From assembly GCA_963756745.1 (NCBI GenBank), contig CAVWOU010000015.1:19326-83325 (forward strand): DNA of 64,000 nucleotides, in the 5' to 3' direction. The notes under the pieces are model-generated. The model saw only the letters and a program-made list of their open reading frames with translations, was not told the origin of the DNA and did not search any database. The DNA is from DASPWW01 sp963756745. GTDB taxonomy: Bacteria > Actinomycetota > Thermoleophilia > Solirubrobacterales > 70-9. The stretch's first letter is position 1. Each line of letters starts with the position of its first letter. The position numbers and the translations under genes were made by a program. Shown in pieces: positions 55,861 through 64,000 of the stretch.

Positions 55861-56664
55861 TCAGCGCTTGTCAGCCTGGCCGTTGGCGACCCGCTCGGCG
55901 ATCCTCGTGCCCGCCCCGCGCCGGTACGCGATCCGCGCCGCGATCTCGGGGCGCCGCATCGCGAAGTTCGACAGCACGCGCGTGACGATGGGGGCAACCT
56001 CGACCTCGTGGCGGTTGCGCTCGATCGCGCGCAGCACCGCGTCGGCGACCTTCTCGGGGGTCGTGGTGCCGAATCCGGGCGGCGGCTTCGCGCCGCTGTC
56101 GGCGAACATCCCCGCGTCGCGCACGAACCCCGGGGTGACGAGCGAAACGCCGATCCCGCGCTTCCACAGGTCCTCGCGCAACCCGAGCGCGAACCCCCGC
56201 AGCCCGAACTTGGTCGCGGAGTACAGCGAGGCGCGCGGGCTGATCGCCTTGCCCGCCAGCGAGGTGACGTACACCAGGTGACCGCTGCCGCGCTCCTGCA
56301 TCCCGGGAACGAGCTCGCGGGTGAGGCGGATCGGCGCCTCGAGGTTGACGCGCAGCACGCGGCCGAGCTCATCCTGGCTGAAGTCGTCGAGCCTCCCAGT
56401 CCCGGGCAGGCCCGCGTTGGCGACCAGGCCGTCGACGTCACCCGCCTCGGCCGCGAGCCGTTCCGGCGCCCCGTCGTCGGCGAGGTCCGCGACGGCGGTC
56501 CGATGCCCGCCGCCGGGCAGCGCGGCCGCGAGCTGCTCGAGAGCCTCACCCTTGCGCGAGCTGAGGACGAGGGTCGCGCCGCGGCCCGCGAGCGCGGCGG
56601 CGATCGCGCGACCGAGACCGCCCGTCGCGCCGCTCACAAGCACCGTCTTCCCGGCGAGCTCCAC
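55861..56664 (-). CDS. Short-chain dehydrogenase/reductase
   Basis: 267 residues. Cofactor motif SGATGGLGRAIAAAL, NAG in LVANAGLPGTG, catalytic SLYSATKFGLRGFALGLRED (YxxxK) and Ser ~13 residues earlier. Typical of classical SDRs acting on ketone/hydroxyl groups of lipids or small molecules. GTG 56664 has TAGGTT 9 bases upstream. Substrate unknown. Confidence 0.85.
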   Translation of the reverse strand: MELAGKTVLVSGATGGLGRAIAAALAGRGATLVLSSRKGEALEQLAAALPGGGHRTAVADLADDGAPERLAAEAGDVDGLVANAGLPGTGRLDDFSQDELGRVLRVNLEAPIRLTRELVPGMQERGSGHLVYVTSLAGKAISPRASLYSATKFGLRGFALGLREDLWKRGIGVSLVTPGFVRDAGMFADSGAKPPPGFGTTTPEKVADAVLRAIERNRHEVEVAPIVTRVLSNFAMRRPEIAARIAYRRGAGTRIAERVANGQADKR

Positions 56665-56750
56665 GGTGAGTCCAACCTACCGAACTCACGATTTACTCCA
56701 ATTGTTAGCGTTCTCTAAGCAAACGTCGTGCGGATCGTGTAGCCTCCCGC
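56665..56750 (+). promoter_or_regulatory. Divergent promoter region ahead of the riboswitch
   Basis: Less GC-rich than its flanks, with TTTACT, TTGTTAGCG and CTCTAAGC segments. The transcription start for the riboswitch-controlled gene is expected near its right end. Confidence 0.35.
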
Positions 56751-56751
56751 A

Positions 56752-56895
56752 CTTCGATAACTGGTAAAGCCGAGTCCCCGCCGATCCACTCGAGAGGCGG
56801 GGAGCGGGGGAACCACCAGTTTGGGGCGAGCCCACGGATCGTGGGGGCGCAGGCTCCTTTAGCGCCAGCCCGACAGCTAACCCCGTAGGCCGACG
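56752..56895 (+). ncRNA. ydaO/yuaA-type cyclic di-AMP riboswitch
   Basis: The most diagnostic element is CCCGACAGCTAACCCCGTA followed by GGC (56869-56890), the conserved ydaO core. Upstream are GGGGGAACCACCAG and the paired stems CCCCGCC/GGCGGGG (around 56776-56802), CCCACG-GAT-CGTGGG (56831-56845) and GGCGC/GCGCC. In Actinobacteria this class senses c-di-AMP and typically turns off cell-wall hydrolases, matching the downstream NlpC/P60-like gene. The boundaries are approximate. Confidence 0.85.
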
Positions 56896-56905
56896 AAGGA
56901 GGCTG

Positions 56906-57502
56906 GTGTTGTTGCGTACCCAGAGCCAGGATCGACGGCGTGGCAGGGGATCTGGCCGCCGGCGCCTCAGGCACTCGACGCTGACGGTGCTCGCCGCGGG
57001 CGCCGGACTCGCGACGTTCGCCGCCCTCCCGGCAGGCGCCGCCCTCGGTTCGACCGGCGGCACGTCGACCGAGCCCGAGCCCACCGGCCCGACCGGGAAG
57101 GCGAAGATCCAAGACGGGCTCGCGATTCCGCCGACCGACGCCCCCAACCGTGTCGTGAAGGCCATCGAAGCCGCGAACGAGATCGCCAAGGGCAAGGACT
57201 ACTGCTACGGCGGCGGGCACGGCAAGTGGAGGTCGAGGTGCTACGACTGCTCCGGCGCGGTGAGTTACGCGCTTCACGGCGGCGGGATGCTCGACAGCCC
57301 GCTGCCCTCGGGATCGCTCGCGAAGTGGGGCGAGCGGGGCAAGGGCAACTGGCTGACGGTCTACGCGAACGGGGGCCACGCCTACGCGGTGATCGCCGGG
57401 CTGCGCTGGGACACCTCGATGACCACTGGCAAGGGCCCCGGCTGGAGCGACGATATGCGCTCCGGCGGCGGGTTCAAGAAGCGCAGGTTCAAGAGCTACT
57501 AG
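56906..57502 (+). CDS. Secreted NlpC/P60-like cell-wall hydrolase
   Basis: 198 residues. A signal-like N-terminus (LTVLAAGAGLATFAALPAGAA, ~25-45) is followed by a Thr/Pro-rich linker and a peptidase domain with the catalytic cysteine in CYDCSGAVSYAL and histidine in NGGHAYAVIAG. It would cut peptide stems of peptidoglycan outside the cell. The riboswitch directly upstream ties production to c-di-AMP and thus turgor or osmotic state. GAAGGAGG precedes; GTG 56906 and TTG 56912 are both possible starts. Confidence 0.85.
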   Translation: MLLRTQSQDRRRGRGSGRRRLRHSTLTVLAAGAGLATFAALPAGAALGSTGGTSTEPEPTGPTGKAKIQDGLAIPPTDAPNRVVKAIEAANEIAKGKDYCYGGGHGKWRSRCYDCSGAVSYALHGGGMLDSPLPSGSLAKWGERGKGNWLTVYANGGHAYAVIAGLRWDTSMTTGKGPGWSDDMRSGGGFKKRRFKSY

Positions 57503-57504
57503 TC

Positions 57505-57576
57505 TCGGGTCACCGCGCTCCTCCGGGCGGTGGCCTGACCCGACTCCATTCGGGCCAACGGCCCGAGTCAGTTTGT
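57505..57576 (+). terminator. Tandem terminator hairpins
   Basis: First hairpin: CGGGTCACCGC pairs with GCGGTGGCCTGACCCG (imperfect). Second: GACTC(CATT)CGGGCC with GGCCCGAGTC around loop AAC, followed by AGTTTGT. The second looks like a classical rho-independent terminator. Confidence 0.65.
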
Positions 57577-57653
57577 CCAGGCCCGAGGTTGGCGCCGCCG
57601 TCCCCGGTCGTATACCGTGAGGCCAAGGAGCGCATACCTCGCTCCGCGGGACA

Positions 57654-58769
57654 GTGGACGACACCGCAGCAGCGACTACCCCGAGCGAGCGGCGCCCCGG
57701 CGCCGCGGGCTTCGCGAGCGGTGCCGATAGGCCGGGCACCGAGCCGGACGTGCACCTCTCCGGGCTGACCAAGCGCTACGGCGAGACCGTCGCGGTGGAC
57801 CGGATGGAGCTCGAGATCGAGAGTGGCGAGTTCTTCACCCTCCTGGGGCCTTCGGGCTCTGGCAAGACGACCACGCTGCGGATGATCGCGGGCTTCGAGA
57901 TCCCGGACGCGGGCAAGGTGGAGCTGGCAGGTCGTGATGTCACGGCTCTGCCGCCGTACGACCGCGAAGTGAACACGGTGTTCCAGGACTACGCCCTGTT
58001 CCCCCACATGAGCGTGAGCGAGAACATCGAGTACGGGCTGCGGGTGAGGAAGGTCACGCGGGCCGAGCGTGAGCGCCGCCGCACGGACGCGCTGGAGATG
58101 GTTCGTCTGACGGGTTTCGAGTCGCGCAAGCCCGGCGAGCTGTCCGGAGGCCAGCGCCAGAGGATCGCCCTGGCGAGGGCGATCGTCAACCGGCCGCGCG
58201 TGCTGCTGCTCGACGAGCCGCTCGGCGCCCTGGACCTGAAGCTGCGAGAGCAGATGCAGGTCGAGCTGAAGGGGATCCAGGGCGAGGTGGGCATCACGTT
58301 CGTCTACGTCACGCACGACCAGGAGGAGGCGCTGACGATGTCCGACCGGATCGCGGTCATGAACGCCGGCCGCATCGAGCAGGTCGGGACGCCAGCCGCC
58401 GTGTACGAGCGGCCGGCGACCCAGTTCGTGAGCGGGTTCGTGGGCGTCTCCAACGTGCTCGAGCGCGGACGGGAGGCGGTTCACCGTGCGGCCGGAGAAA
58501 GTGCGGCTGATCGATCCCGGCAGAGAAGGTGAACGGCCTGCACACCGAGCGGGGGCGGATCCGCGACGTCTCCTACGCGGGGATGATCACGCGCTACCTG
58601 GTCGAGCTGAACGATGGCGGAGAGCTTCAAGTCGTGCGCCAGAACCTCGAGACCTCTTCGGCCGAGGCACTGGAGCAGCAGCGGGAGGGAAGTGACAATC
58701 GGATGGCGGCCGGAGCACACGGTCGCCGTCTCTGAAGCAGGTGGGGATAGAGAGGAGAGCTCCAGATGA
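57654..58769 (+). CDS. potA: Spermidine/putrescine ABC transporter ATP-binding protein (three frameshifts near the 3' end)
   Basis: The first ~275 residues are intact: Walker A LLGPSGSGKTTTLRMIAG, Q-loop NTVFQDYALFPHMSV, signature LSGGQRQRIALARAI, Walker B VLLLDEPLGALD and H-switch VYVTHDQEEA. The TOBE-type tail is spread over frames; removing one base each near 58475, 58530 and 58692 recovers FTVRPEKVRLIDP, GLHTERGRIRDVSYAGMIT and IGWRPEHTVAV and an end that overlaps the next ATG (ATGA). It powers polyamine import. Confidence 0.8.
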
Positions 58770-59530
58770 GCAAGTTGAGAGGCAATCCTGCCGGCGCGGC
58801 ATGGTTGATCGTCGCCGCCCTGGCCGCATTCATGCTCGCGTTCGCGGGCTGCGGCGGCGACGACGACGAAGACGACGGCAGGCGAGGCGCTCCAGGAGGT
58901 CGGCAAGGGCGAGGGCGAGCTCGACCTGATCGCCTGGGTCGGCTACGTCGAGGACGGCTCCACCGACCCGAAGGTCGACTGGGTGAGCGACTTCGAGAAG
59001 AAGACCGGTTGCCAGGACGAACGTCAAGGTCGCCGGCACCTCGGACGAGATGGTCGACCTGATGCGGACCGGTGAGTACGACGGCGTGTCGGCGTCGGGC
59101 AACGCGTCGCTGCGCCTGGTCGACGGCGGTGACGTCGACCCGGTCAACACGGACCTCGTGTCCGAACTACGAGACCGTGTTCGACGACCTGAAGGACCAG
59201 CCGTACAACACCGTCGACGGGACCAACTACGGGATCCCCCACGGCCGTGGGGCAAACCTGCTGATGTGGAACACGGACGAGGTCAAGCCCGGGCCGAAGT
59301 CGTGGTCGGTGATCCTCGACCCGAAGGAGGCGTCGAAGTACAAGGGCAAGATCAGCGTCTACGACGACCCGATCTACATCGCGGACGCCGCGGTGTACCT
59401 GAAGGCGCACAATCCCGACCTCGGGATCGAGAACCCGTACGAGCTCGACGAGGATCAGTTCAACGCGGCTATCGACCTGCTGAAGCAGCAGCGTGCGAAC
59501 GTGGGCGAGTACTGGTCCGACGCGCTGAAG
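58766..59530 (+). pseudogene. potD: Spermidine/putrescine-binding lipoprotein, frameshifted and cut off at a sequence junction
   Basis: Lipobox LAFAGCGGDDD; then IAWVGYVEDGSTDP, DFEKKTGC, MVDLMRTGEYDGVSASGN, YGIPHGRGANLLMWNT and LLKQQRANVGEYWSDALK match PotD. Reading needs one base removed near 58882, 59015 and 59165. After SDALK the expected NGD/TTWQY region is replaced at 59531 by foreign sequence, so ~100 C-terminal residues are absent. The permease genes potB and potC that would normally accompany it are not present. Confidence 0.8.
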
Positions 59531-59534
59531 CATT
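59528..59534. other. Junction between unrelated sequence segments
   Basis: Left of this point plus-strand potD reads to SDALK; right of it the minus strand reads GKAE from an AAA-ATPase gene. Both genes are cut in mid-domain. Base composition and codon use change here. No inverted repeat, target duplication or integrase gene was seen on either side. Confidence 0.8.
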
Positions 59535-61121
59535 CGGCTTTGCCGAACGGGGATAACCGCAGTTGCGTGTAGTATGTCTTCTGCCCCCACTCGTGGCGGT
59601 ATTCGGGCCGATAGTTCACCAACAGCAAGACTTGGCCGAGGCCACACTCTCACTCAAGGTGTCGAGAAACCCTTGGGTTTCACTATCAATCCAATGCAGA
59701 TCTTCGAAGATCAAGAGCAACGGTTGATTCAGACTCTCACGCAAGAATAACCGCTTGAGCGCCTCAAACGTGCGGGCGCGCCGAATCTTCGCGTCCATCT
59801 GCTGGAGGGGAGAGGGATGCTCTTCAATACTCAATAACGCGAACAGGTATGGCAGCGTGTCTTCGAGACTGCGATCGAGAGTCAGGATTTTCCCGGTGAC
59901 TTTCCCCGGCGTGTTCGCTCGTCATCCTGTGAGTCAATGCGGAAGTAGCCTTTAAGCAGTTCGATCACCGGCAGATACGGCGACGCTTTGCCATGCGAGA
60001 CGGAGTAAGCTTCGAGGATCAGACAACCACTACGTGAGATCAATTTAAACTCGTAGAGCAGCCGCGACTTGCCTAACCCCGGCTCGCCCATGGTCCCGAC
60101 GATTTGCCCATGTCCTGTTTTAGCTTGTGTAAGGGCTTGTTGCATCTGCTCCAATTCACTCTTCCGTCCCACAAACCGCGTCAGTCCCCGCCGCGCTACG
60201 ACTTGCAGCCGAGTTTTCAAAAGACCAACATCCACGACTTCGTAGACTGCCAGCGGTTCTTCCATCCCTTTGATCTGCGTCTGCCCCAGCGCCTTGAAGG
60301 CAAAGTACCCGTCGGTGAGCTTGTGTGTATATGCCGTCACTAGAATCGATCCCGGCGTCGCCATCTGCTCCATGCGGGCCGCCAGATTGGTGGAGTGACC
60401 GACAGGGACATAGTCCGTGTGTAAATCGTTTTACGAATCGAGCGCACTACCACTTCGCCGGTATTGATCCCAACGCGCATCGTCAGTGGCACGCCGGTTT
60501 GAGGCGCACCTGATCCCCATAGCGGCGCATCTCGTCTTGCATCCGAAGTGCGGCATACAGTGCCCGCTGGGGATGATCCTCATGAGCAATCGGCGCACCG
60601 AAGAGGGCAAAGATACCGTCCCCTAATGCCTGGGCCACATAGCCTTCATACCGATGCACAACGTCCATCATCAGTTGCAGCGCGGGGTCGATAATGGCTC
60701 GTGCTTCTTCAGGGTCGAGACCTTCAATTAGCGCCGTGGAACCCTTGAGGTCCGCAAACAGGGCCGTGATCGTCTTGCGCTCGCCATCTGTACTGCCTCT
60801 TGCTTCCAGTGCTGCCTGCTCGGCGCGAATGCGTTCGGCGAGGTGAGGGGGGGTGTAGGCAGATGGGGGCCGGGGGTTAGGGGCTAGGGGCTGGGGACTG
60901 ACAACTGACGACTGAGAACTGGCAACAGGTTGTTCGCCGATCCACACCAGCATTTTGCCGTCTTTATCGACCGCCAGCTCTTGCCCTTCAACGAGTTCGA
61001 ATTTCAGGTCTTCCAGCGCAGCGTCATCGAGGTCGAACTCCCGCTTCAGGGAGCGATAGGTAATCCGGCCCTGCCGCTGGAGTAGGGCTTTCGCCTGTTC
61101 AATGATGTCTGAAAACCTCAT
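59531..61121 (-). pseudogene. Class III nucleotide cyclase with AAA ATPase domain, frameshifted and 3'-truncated
   Basis: Starts MRFSDIIEQAKALLQRQGR (an N-terminal helical domain), then a linker encoded by heptanucleotide repeats, then the cyclase domain: TALFADLKGSTALIEG and YVAQALGDGIFALFGAPIAH hold the two metal-binding Asp, and RVGINTGEVVV follows. Then FVGRKSELEQMQQAL, the P-loop GEPGLGKSRLLYEF and FEDLHWIDSETQGFL (Walker B). One-base losses near 60495, 60430, 59897 and 59630 interrupt it, and it ends at the 59531 junction. The family is found in soil and marine Proteobacteria-like and candidate-phylum genomes. Confidence 0.75.
60874..60929. repeat. Heptanucleotide tandem repeats within the cyclase gene
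   Basis: Eight consecutive 7-base units (GGGTTAG, GGGCTAG, GGGCTGG, GGACTGA, CAACTGA, CGACTGA, GAACTGG, CAACAGG). They encode the linker between the N-terminal and cyclase domains. Related heptads occur at 61954-61995 and 62009-62036. Confidence 0.7.
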
Positions 61122-61714
61122 AACGGATTCCTCGCTGCCTCTCCCTGTGATGCAGACAGTGTCCAGGGCACTGTATAAGACGTGGTGTAGCGGAGCAACG
61201 AGCACACAGTTTCGTCGGACTCAGGCCATAAAGTGCTGCTGGGTGTTTAATATCCGCGGTACACCATTCACATATTGCGCACCGGTATATAGCGGACAAC
61301 AACTCCGCTTTCGTATCCTCTAACCCAGCTTTCACATACAACCTGTCTCCCTAGAGGTAGCAACTTTTGTCGCACCTCGCGTAGAAGGCGCAGGCGTAAT
61401 ACCCTTGTCATTTCCGCCAACTGCACACACCCGCAGGCTCCGCACCGTTCGCGTGACAACAAGTGTCGCAGCCCCACCCTACATAGCGCACCCGCCTCCG
61501 TGCCCTAATGTTGTGAAACCACACGCATTTCTTATGAGCTATGAGCCTGGCCTGACATTTGCTGTATCACTACGTGGGGACAAATAAAGTGAATTAGAGA
61601 GGCTCTGGAATCGTAAAAAAAAGGGGGAGCACGCTTGAACGCTTTAGCCTTACCTATACGTAGATCGCAAACCCAGCGACCGGTGCTCATGCCAGAGACC
61701 ACCCCTGGTTCTTC
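61122..61714. other. Non-coding stretch between divergent genes in the right segment
   Basis: No protein of recognisable family in either direction. It includes a poly-A run followed by poly-G (61612-61626) and is less GC-rich than the flanking genes. It probably holds promoters of the divergent cyclase and zinc-ribbon genes. Confidence 0.35.
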
Positions 61715-61870
61715 AGCCTGTGTCATTGCAATCCGCCCAAGGTGGCCTTCTGTGGTGAATGTGGGGCTTCACTCAGCCCTGCAACCTGTGGCCAGCCCAC
61801 TCCGGCACGTCTCAAGTTCTGTCGCAATTGCGACGCAGAGCAATCCGCTCGACTCAATACCTGCTTTACG
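61715..61870 (+). pseudogene. Double zinc-ribbon remnant
   Basis: One frame reads NPPKVAFCGECGASLSP and then PARLKFCRNCDAEQ, the two halves of a DZR zinc ribbon that often begins proteins with cyclase and AAA domains. It is followed by a stop rather than a cyclase domain, and no clean start codon exists. It is likely the front of the gene continuing at 62040, with the middle lost or frameshifted. Confidence 0.5.
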
Positions 61871-61953
61871 GTCATTGCTTATCGCTCCGCATTTCCCATC
61901 CCATCACCCTAGTCCGAGTCGAGCGTCCAGCATCTAGGAGTCAGGCAGAAAAA

Positions 61954-62036
61954 GTAGCCAGTAGTCAGTATTCAGTCTCGAGTCGCCAGTAGCCCCCTTC
62001 CACCAACTCAGTCCTCAGCCCTCAGTCCTCAGCCCT
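61954..62036. repeat. Two further heptanucleotide repeat blocks
   Basis: 61954-61995 holds six units (GTAGCCA, GTAGTCA, GTATTCA, GTCTCGA, GTCGCCA, GTAGCCC); 62009-62036 holds four (CAGTCCT, CAGCCCT, CAGTCCT, CAGCCCT). They sit directly before the ATPase domain and read as a Ser/Pro/Gln-rich linker. Confidence 0.7.
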
Positions 62037-62039
62037 ATT

Positions 62040-64000
62040 CTGGTGGGAAGAGAGGTAGAATTGGCAAAATTGCACCGCCTGTTCGAAAAACCCTGACCGG
62101 CGAGCGGCAGATGGTGTTTGTCACTGGAGAGGCGGGTATAGGTAAGACAACCCTGGTCGACGCGTTTCTCGCGCAGATCCGCGATCGCGACGATGTCCGT
62201 ATCACTTCCGGTCAGTGCGTGGAGCAATACGGTCCGGGCGAAGCCTATATGCCATTACTGGAAGCAACTACGCGGCTCTGTCGAGGACCGGGCCGTAAGC
62301 GCCGTATTGAAGGCTTGAAGCGCCACGCCCCAAGTTGGCTTGGCAATGCCGGGACTGCTCGACCCCGAGGACCGTACCCTCTTGCAGCAGCGTGTCCAAG
62401 GAGCGAAGCGCGAGCGCATGTTACGAGAGATGGCTGAGGCGGTGGAATTGTTTACCACCACTCGCGCTTTAGTCCTGGTGCTGGAGGACTTACACTGGAG
62501 CGATGTCTCGACGCTGGATTGGGTAAGCTATATGGCAAGGCGGCGCGAGCCGGCCAAACTGCTCATCCTCGGCACTTATCGCCCAGCAGACGTACTAGCC
62601 AGCAATCACCCCTTGCATGGGGCAGTACAAGATTTGCAAGCGCGGGGCCAATGTGAAGAGTTGCGGCTCACTCCGCTCGCCGAAGAGGCGATTGGCGAGT
62701 ATCTGACAGTACGACTCACGGCTGACGTGGGAACACATGGCCAATGGAAAAGCCAGGCCGAAGCTGTGCCTCTACAACAACTCACACCTATGCTTCATCG
62801 CCGCACGGGCGGGAATCCGTTATTTGTTGTCAACACCGTGGATGATCTCATCCGCCAAGGTGTGCTTACTGAAGAGGCAGGCCAGCGGACACTTCGCGCC
62901 GATACCGCCGAGGCCCCCTGCGAAAGCGTACCGGACAATTTGCGGCAACTCATTGATCGCCAACTGGAGCGCTTACCTGGGCCAGAACAGCGTCTGCTAG
63001 AGGTGGCTAGTGTGGCGGGGGTGGAGTTCGCCGCAGCGGAGGTGGCGGCGGGTCTGCTAACAGACAGTGAAGAAGTTGAAGCCAGTGTGAACGGTTGGCA
63101 CGCACGGGGCAGTGGGTGCGGGAGGCAGGCGTAGCGGAGTGGCCGGATGGGACACTCAGCGGGCGCTACAGTTTTCAGCATGCGCTGTATCACGAGGTGG
63201 TGTATGCACGGGTAGCAGAGGCGCGCCGACTTCAACTGCATCGGCGCATCGCGAAACGCAAAGCCCTTGCGTATGGCGAGCGAGCGAGGGAAATCGCGGC
63301 TGAACTTGCCGTCCATTTTGAGGCAGGACGGGAGGGTGCCAAAGCTGTCCAGTATCACCGGCAGGCTGGCGAGGCCGCTGCACGCCGTAGCGCGCATCAG
63401 GAAGCGCTGAGTCATTTGAAGCGAGGTCTGGACCTCCTCACTCAGCTACCGGACGGCCCCGAGCGCATGCAACAAGAAGTGCGGCTGCAACTGGCACTCG
63501 CCAATTCTCTCTACGCGATCGGGGGTCGCATCGCGTTGCAGGAGATGGAGCGCGCCTTCCTGCGGGCACACGAGTTGTGTCAACAGTGTGGTGAGTCTCC
63601 ACAACTCGCCTCTGTGCTCTTTGGCCTATGTATGGTGTATGAGCTGCGTGGGGAGGTGCAAAAGGGCTTGGTCCTGGCAGAGCAACTGCTCATGTTCGCT
63701 CAGAAGGTACAGAATCCGGGGTTACTCCTCCAATCTCACATGGCCTTGGGAAACGCCTTGTATTTCCTCGGTAGTTTACTGACGCGTTATCATCTCGAGC
63801 AGGCGTTGACCGTTTATGACCCAGATAAGCATAGTCCGCGCGTCTCCAACATCGCCCAGGATCTTGGAGTCTTCTCTTTGTCCCGCGCTGGCTGGGCCTT
63901 GTGAGTCTCGGTATCCAGAGCAAGCACGTCGTAGCTGCGACAAGGGATTGACTCTAGCCCGCGAGCTGTCGCACTTTCTCAGTGAAGCGTTTGCGTTAGA
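62040..64000 (+). pseudogene. AAA ATPase / TPR signalling protein, frameshifted and running off the window
   Basis: Begins VGREVELAKLHRLFEK, P-loop FVTGEAGIGKTTLVDAFL, then LVLEDLHWSDVSTLDWVSY (Walker B), RRTGGNPLFVVNTVDDLI, RYSFQHALYHEVVYARV and TPR-like helices from ~63350 (QYHRQAGEAAARRSAHQ). Frames break near 62090, 62345, 63090 and 63903. The architecture is that of STAND/AAA-TPR sensors usually fused to cyclase or DNA-binding output domains. It is not intact as written; sequence errors or decay are both possible. Confidence 0.7.

Noticed and set aside
59528..59534. Insertion of a genomic island or transposon at 59.5 kb
   Set aside because: No integrase, transposase, inverted repeats, target duplication or tRNA was found near the junction, and both flanking genes are truncated.

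Overview
Positions 1-59530 are GC-rich, densely packed chromosome from an actinobacterium. The evidence for this is a fused oxoglutarate dehydrogenase (E2 plus E1 in one chain), a DUF3817 membrane protein, an acyl-CoA carboxylase with a separate epsilon-like subunit, dodecin, an ydaO (c-di-AMP) riboswitch ahead of an NlpC/P60 cell-wall hydrolase, paired half-site acyl-CoA dehydrogenases, and many leaderless-looking promoters. The mixture fits an uncultured soil member of Thermoleophilia or a neighbouring class, but that placement is inference. No rRNA, tRNA, CRISPR array or insertion sequence was seen.

Layout: the 3' end of a sulfate ABC transporter ATPase, then DUF72, GNAT and cupredoxin genes (1-2.3 kb). 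Next come a small membrane protein, LtrA, an NTF2-like protein, a beta-lactamase-fold hydrolase and an ECF sigma factor (2.3-6.4 kb). UDP-glucuronate decarboxylase and two glycosyltransferases follow (6.5-9.9 kb). Methylmalonyl-CoA mutase, an OpuC-type osmolyte transporter and propionyl-CoA carboxylase occupy 9.9-17.6 kb. A large membrane protein, an ornithine cyclodeaminase homologue, an epsilon-like protein and dodecin lead into an assimilatory sulfate cluster: sulfite reductase, APS reductase, ATP sulfurylase, APS kinase, a PHP phosphoesterase, an Rrf2 regulator and a TauE exporter (20.9-27.6 kb).

From 27.6 to 30.7 kb, an acyl-CoA dehydrogenase, an APH-fold kinase and a HAD hydrolase lie side by side; these are the three domains of animal ACAD10. 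Then come DMT and LPG-flippase-like membrane proteins, a DEAD-box helicase, a quinone oxidoreductase, a PfkB kinase and citrate synthase. From 46.3 down to 39.4 kb a minus-strand run carries an alcohol-forming fatty acyl reductase, an alkyl-DHAP-synthase-like flavoprotein, a UbiA prenyltransferase and a heteromeric acyl-CoA dehydrogenase pair; the first two look like an ether-lipid module. Oxoglutarate dehydrogenase and aconitase complete three TCA enzymes within about 20 kb. The left segment ends in a polyamine transporter (potA, potD).

At 59530/59531 potD stops in mid-gene and an unrelated, less GC-rich segment begins. It carries two damaged, multi-frameshifted genes: a class III nucleotide cyclase with an AAA ATPase on the minus strand, and a zinc-ribbon/AAA/TPR protein on the plus strand, with heptanucleotide repeats in their linkers. 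Both genes meeting at the join are cut with no mobile-element border, so an assembly chimera is the leading explanation. All twelve frameshifts placed in the left segment are single-base gains, while those in the right segment are mostly single-base losses, so disrupted genes should be treated as possible sequence errors.
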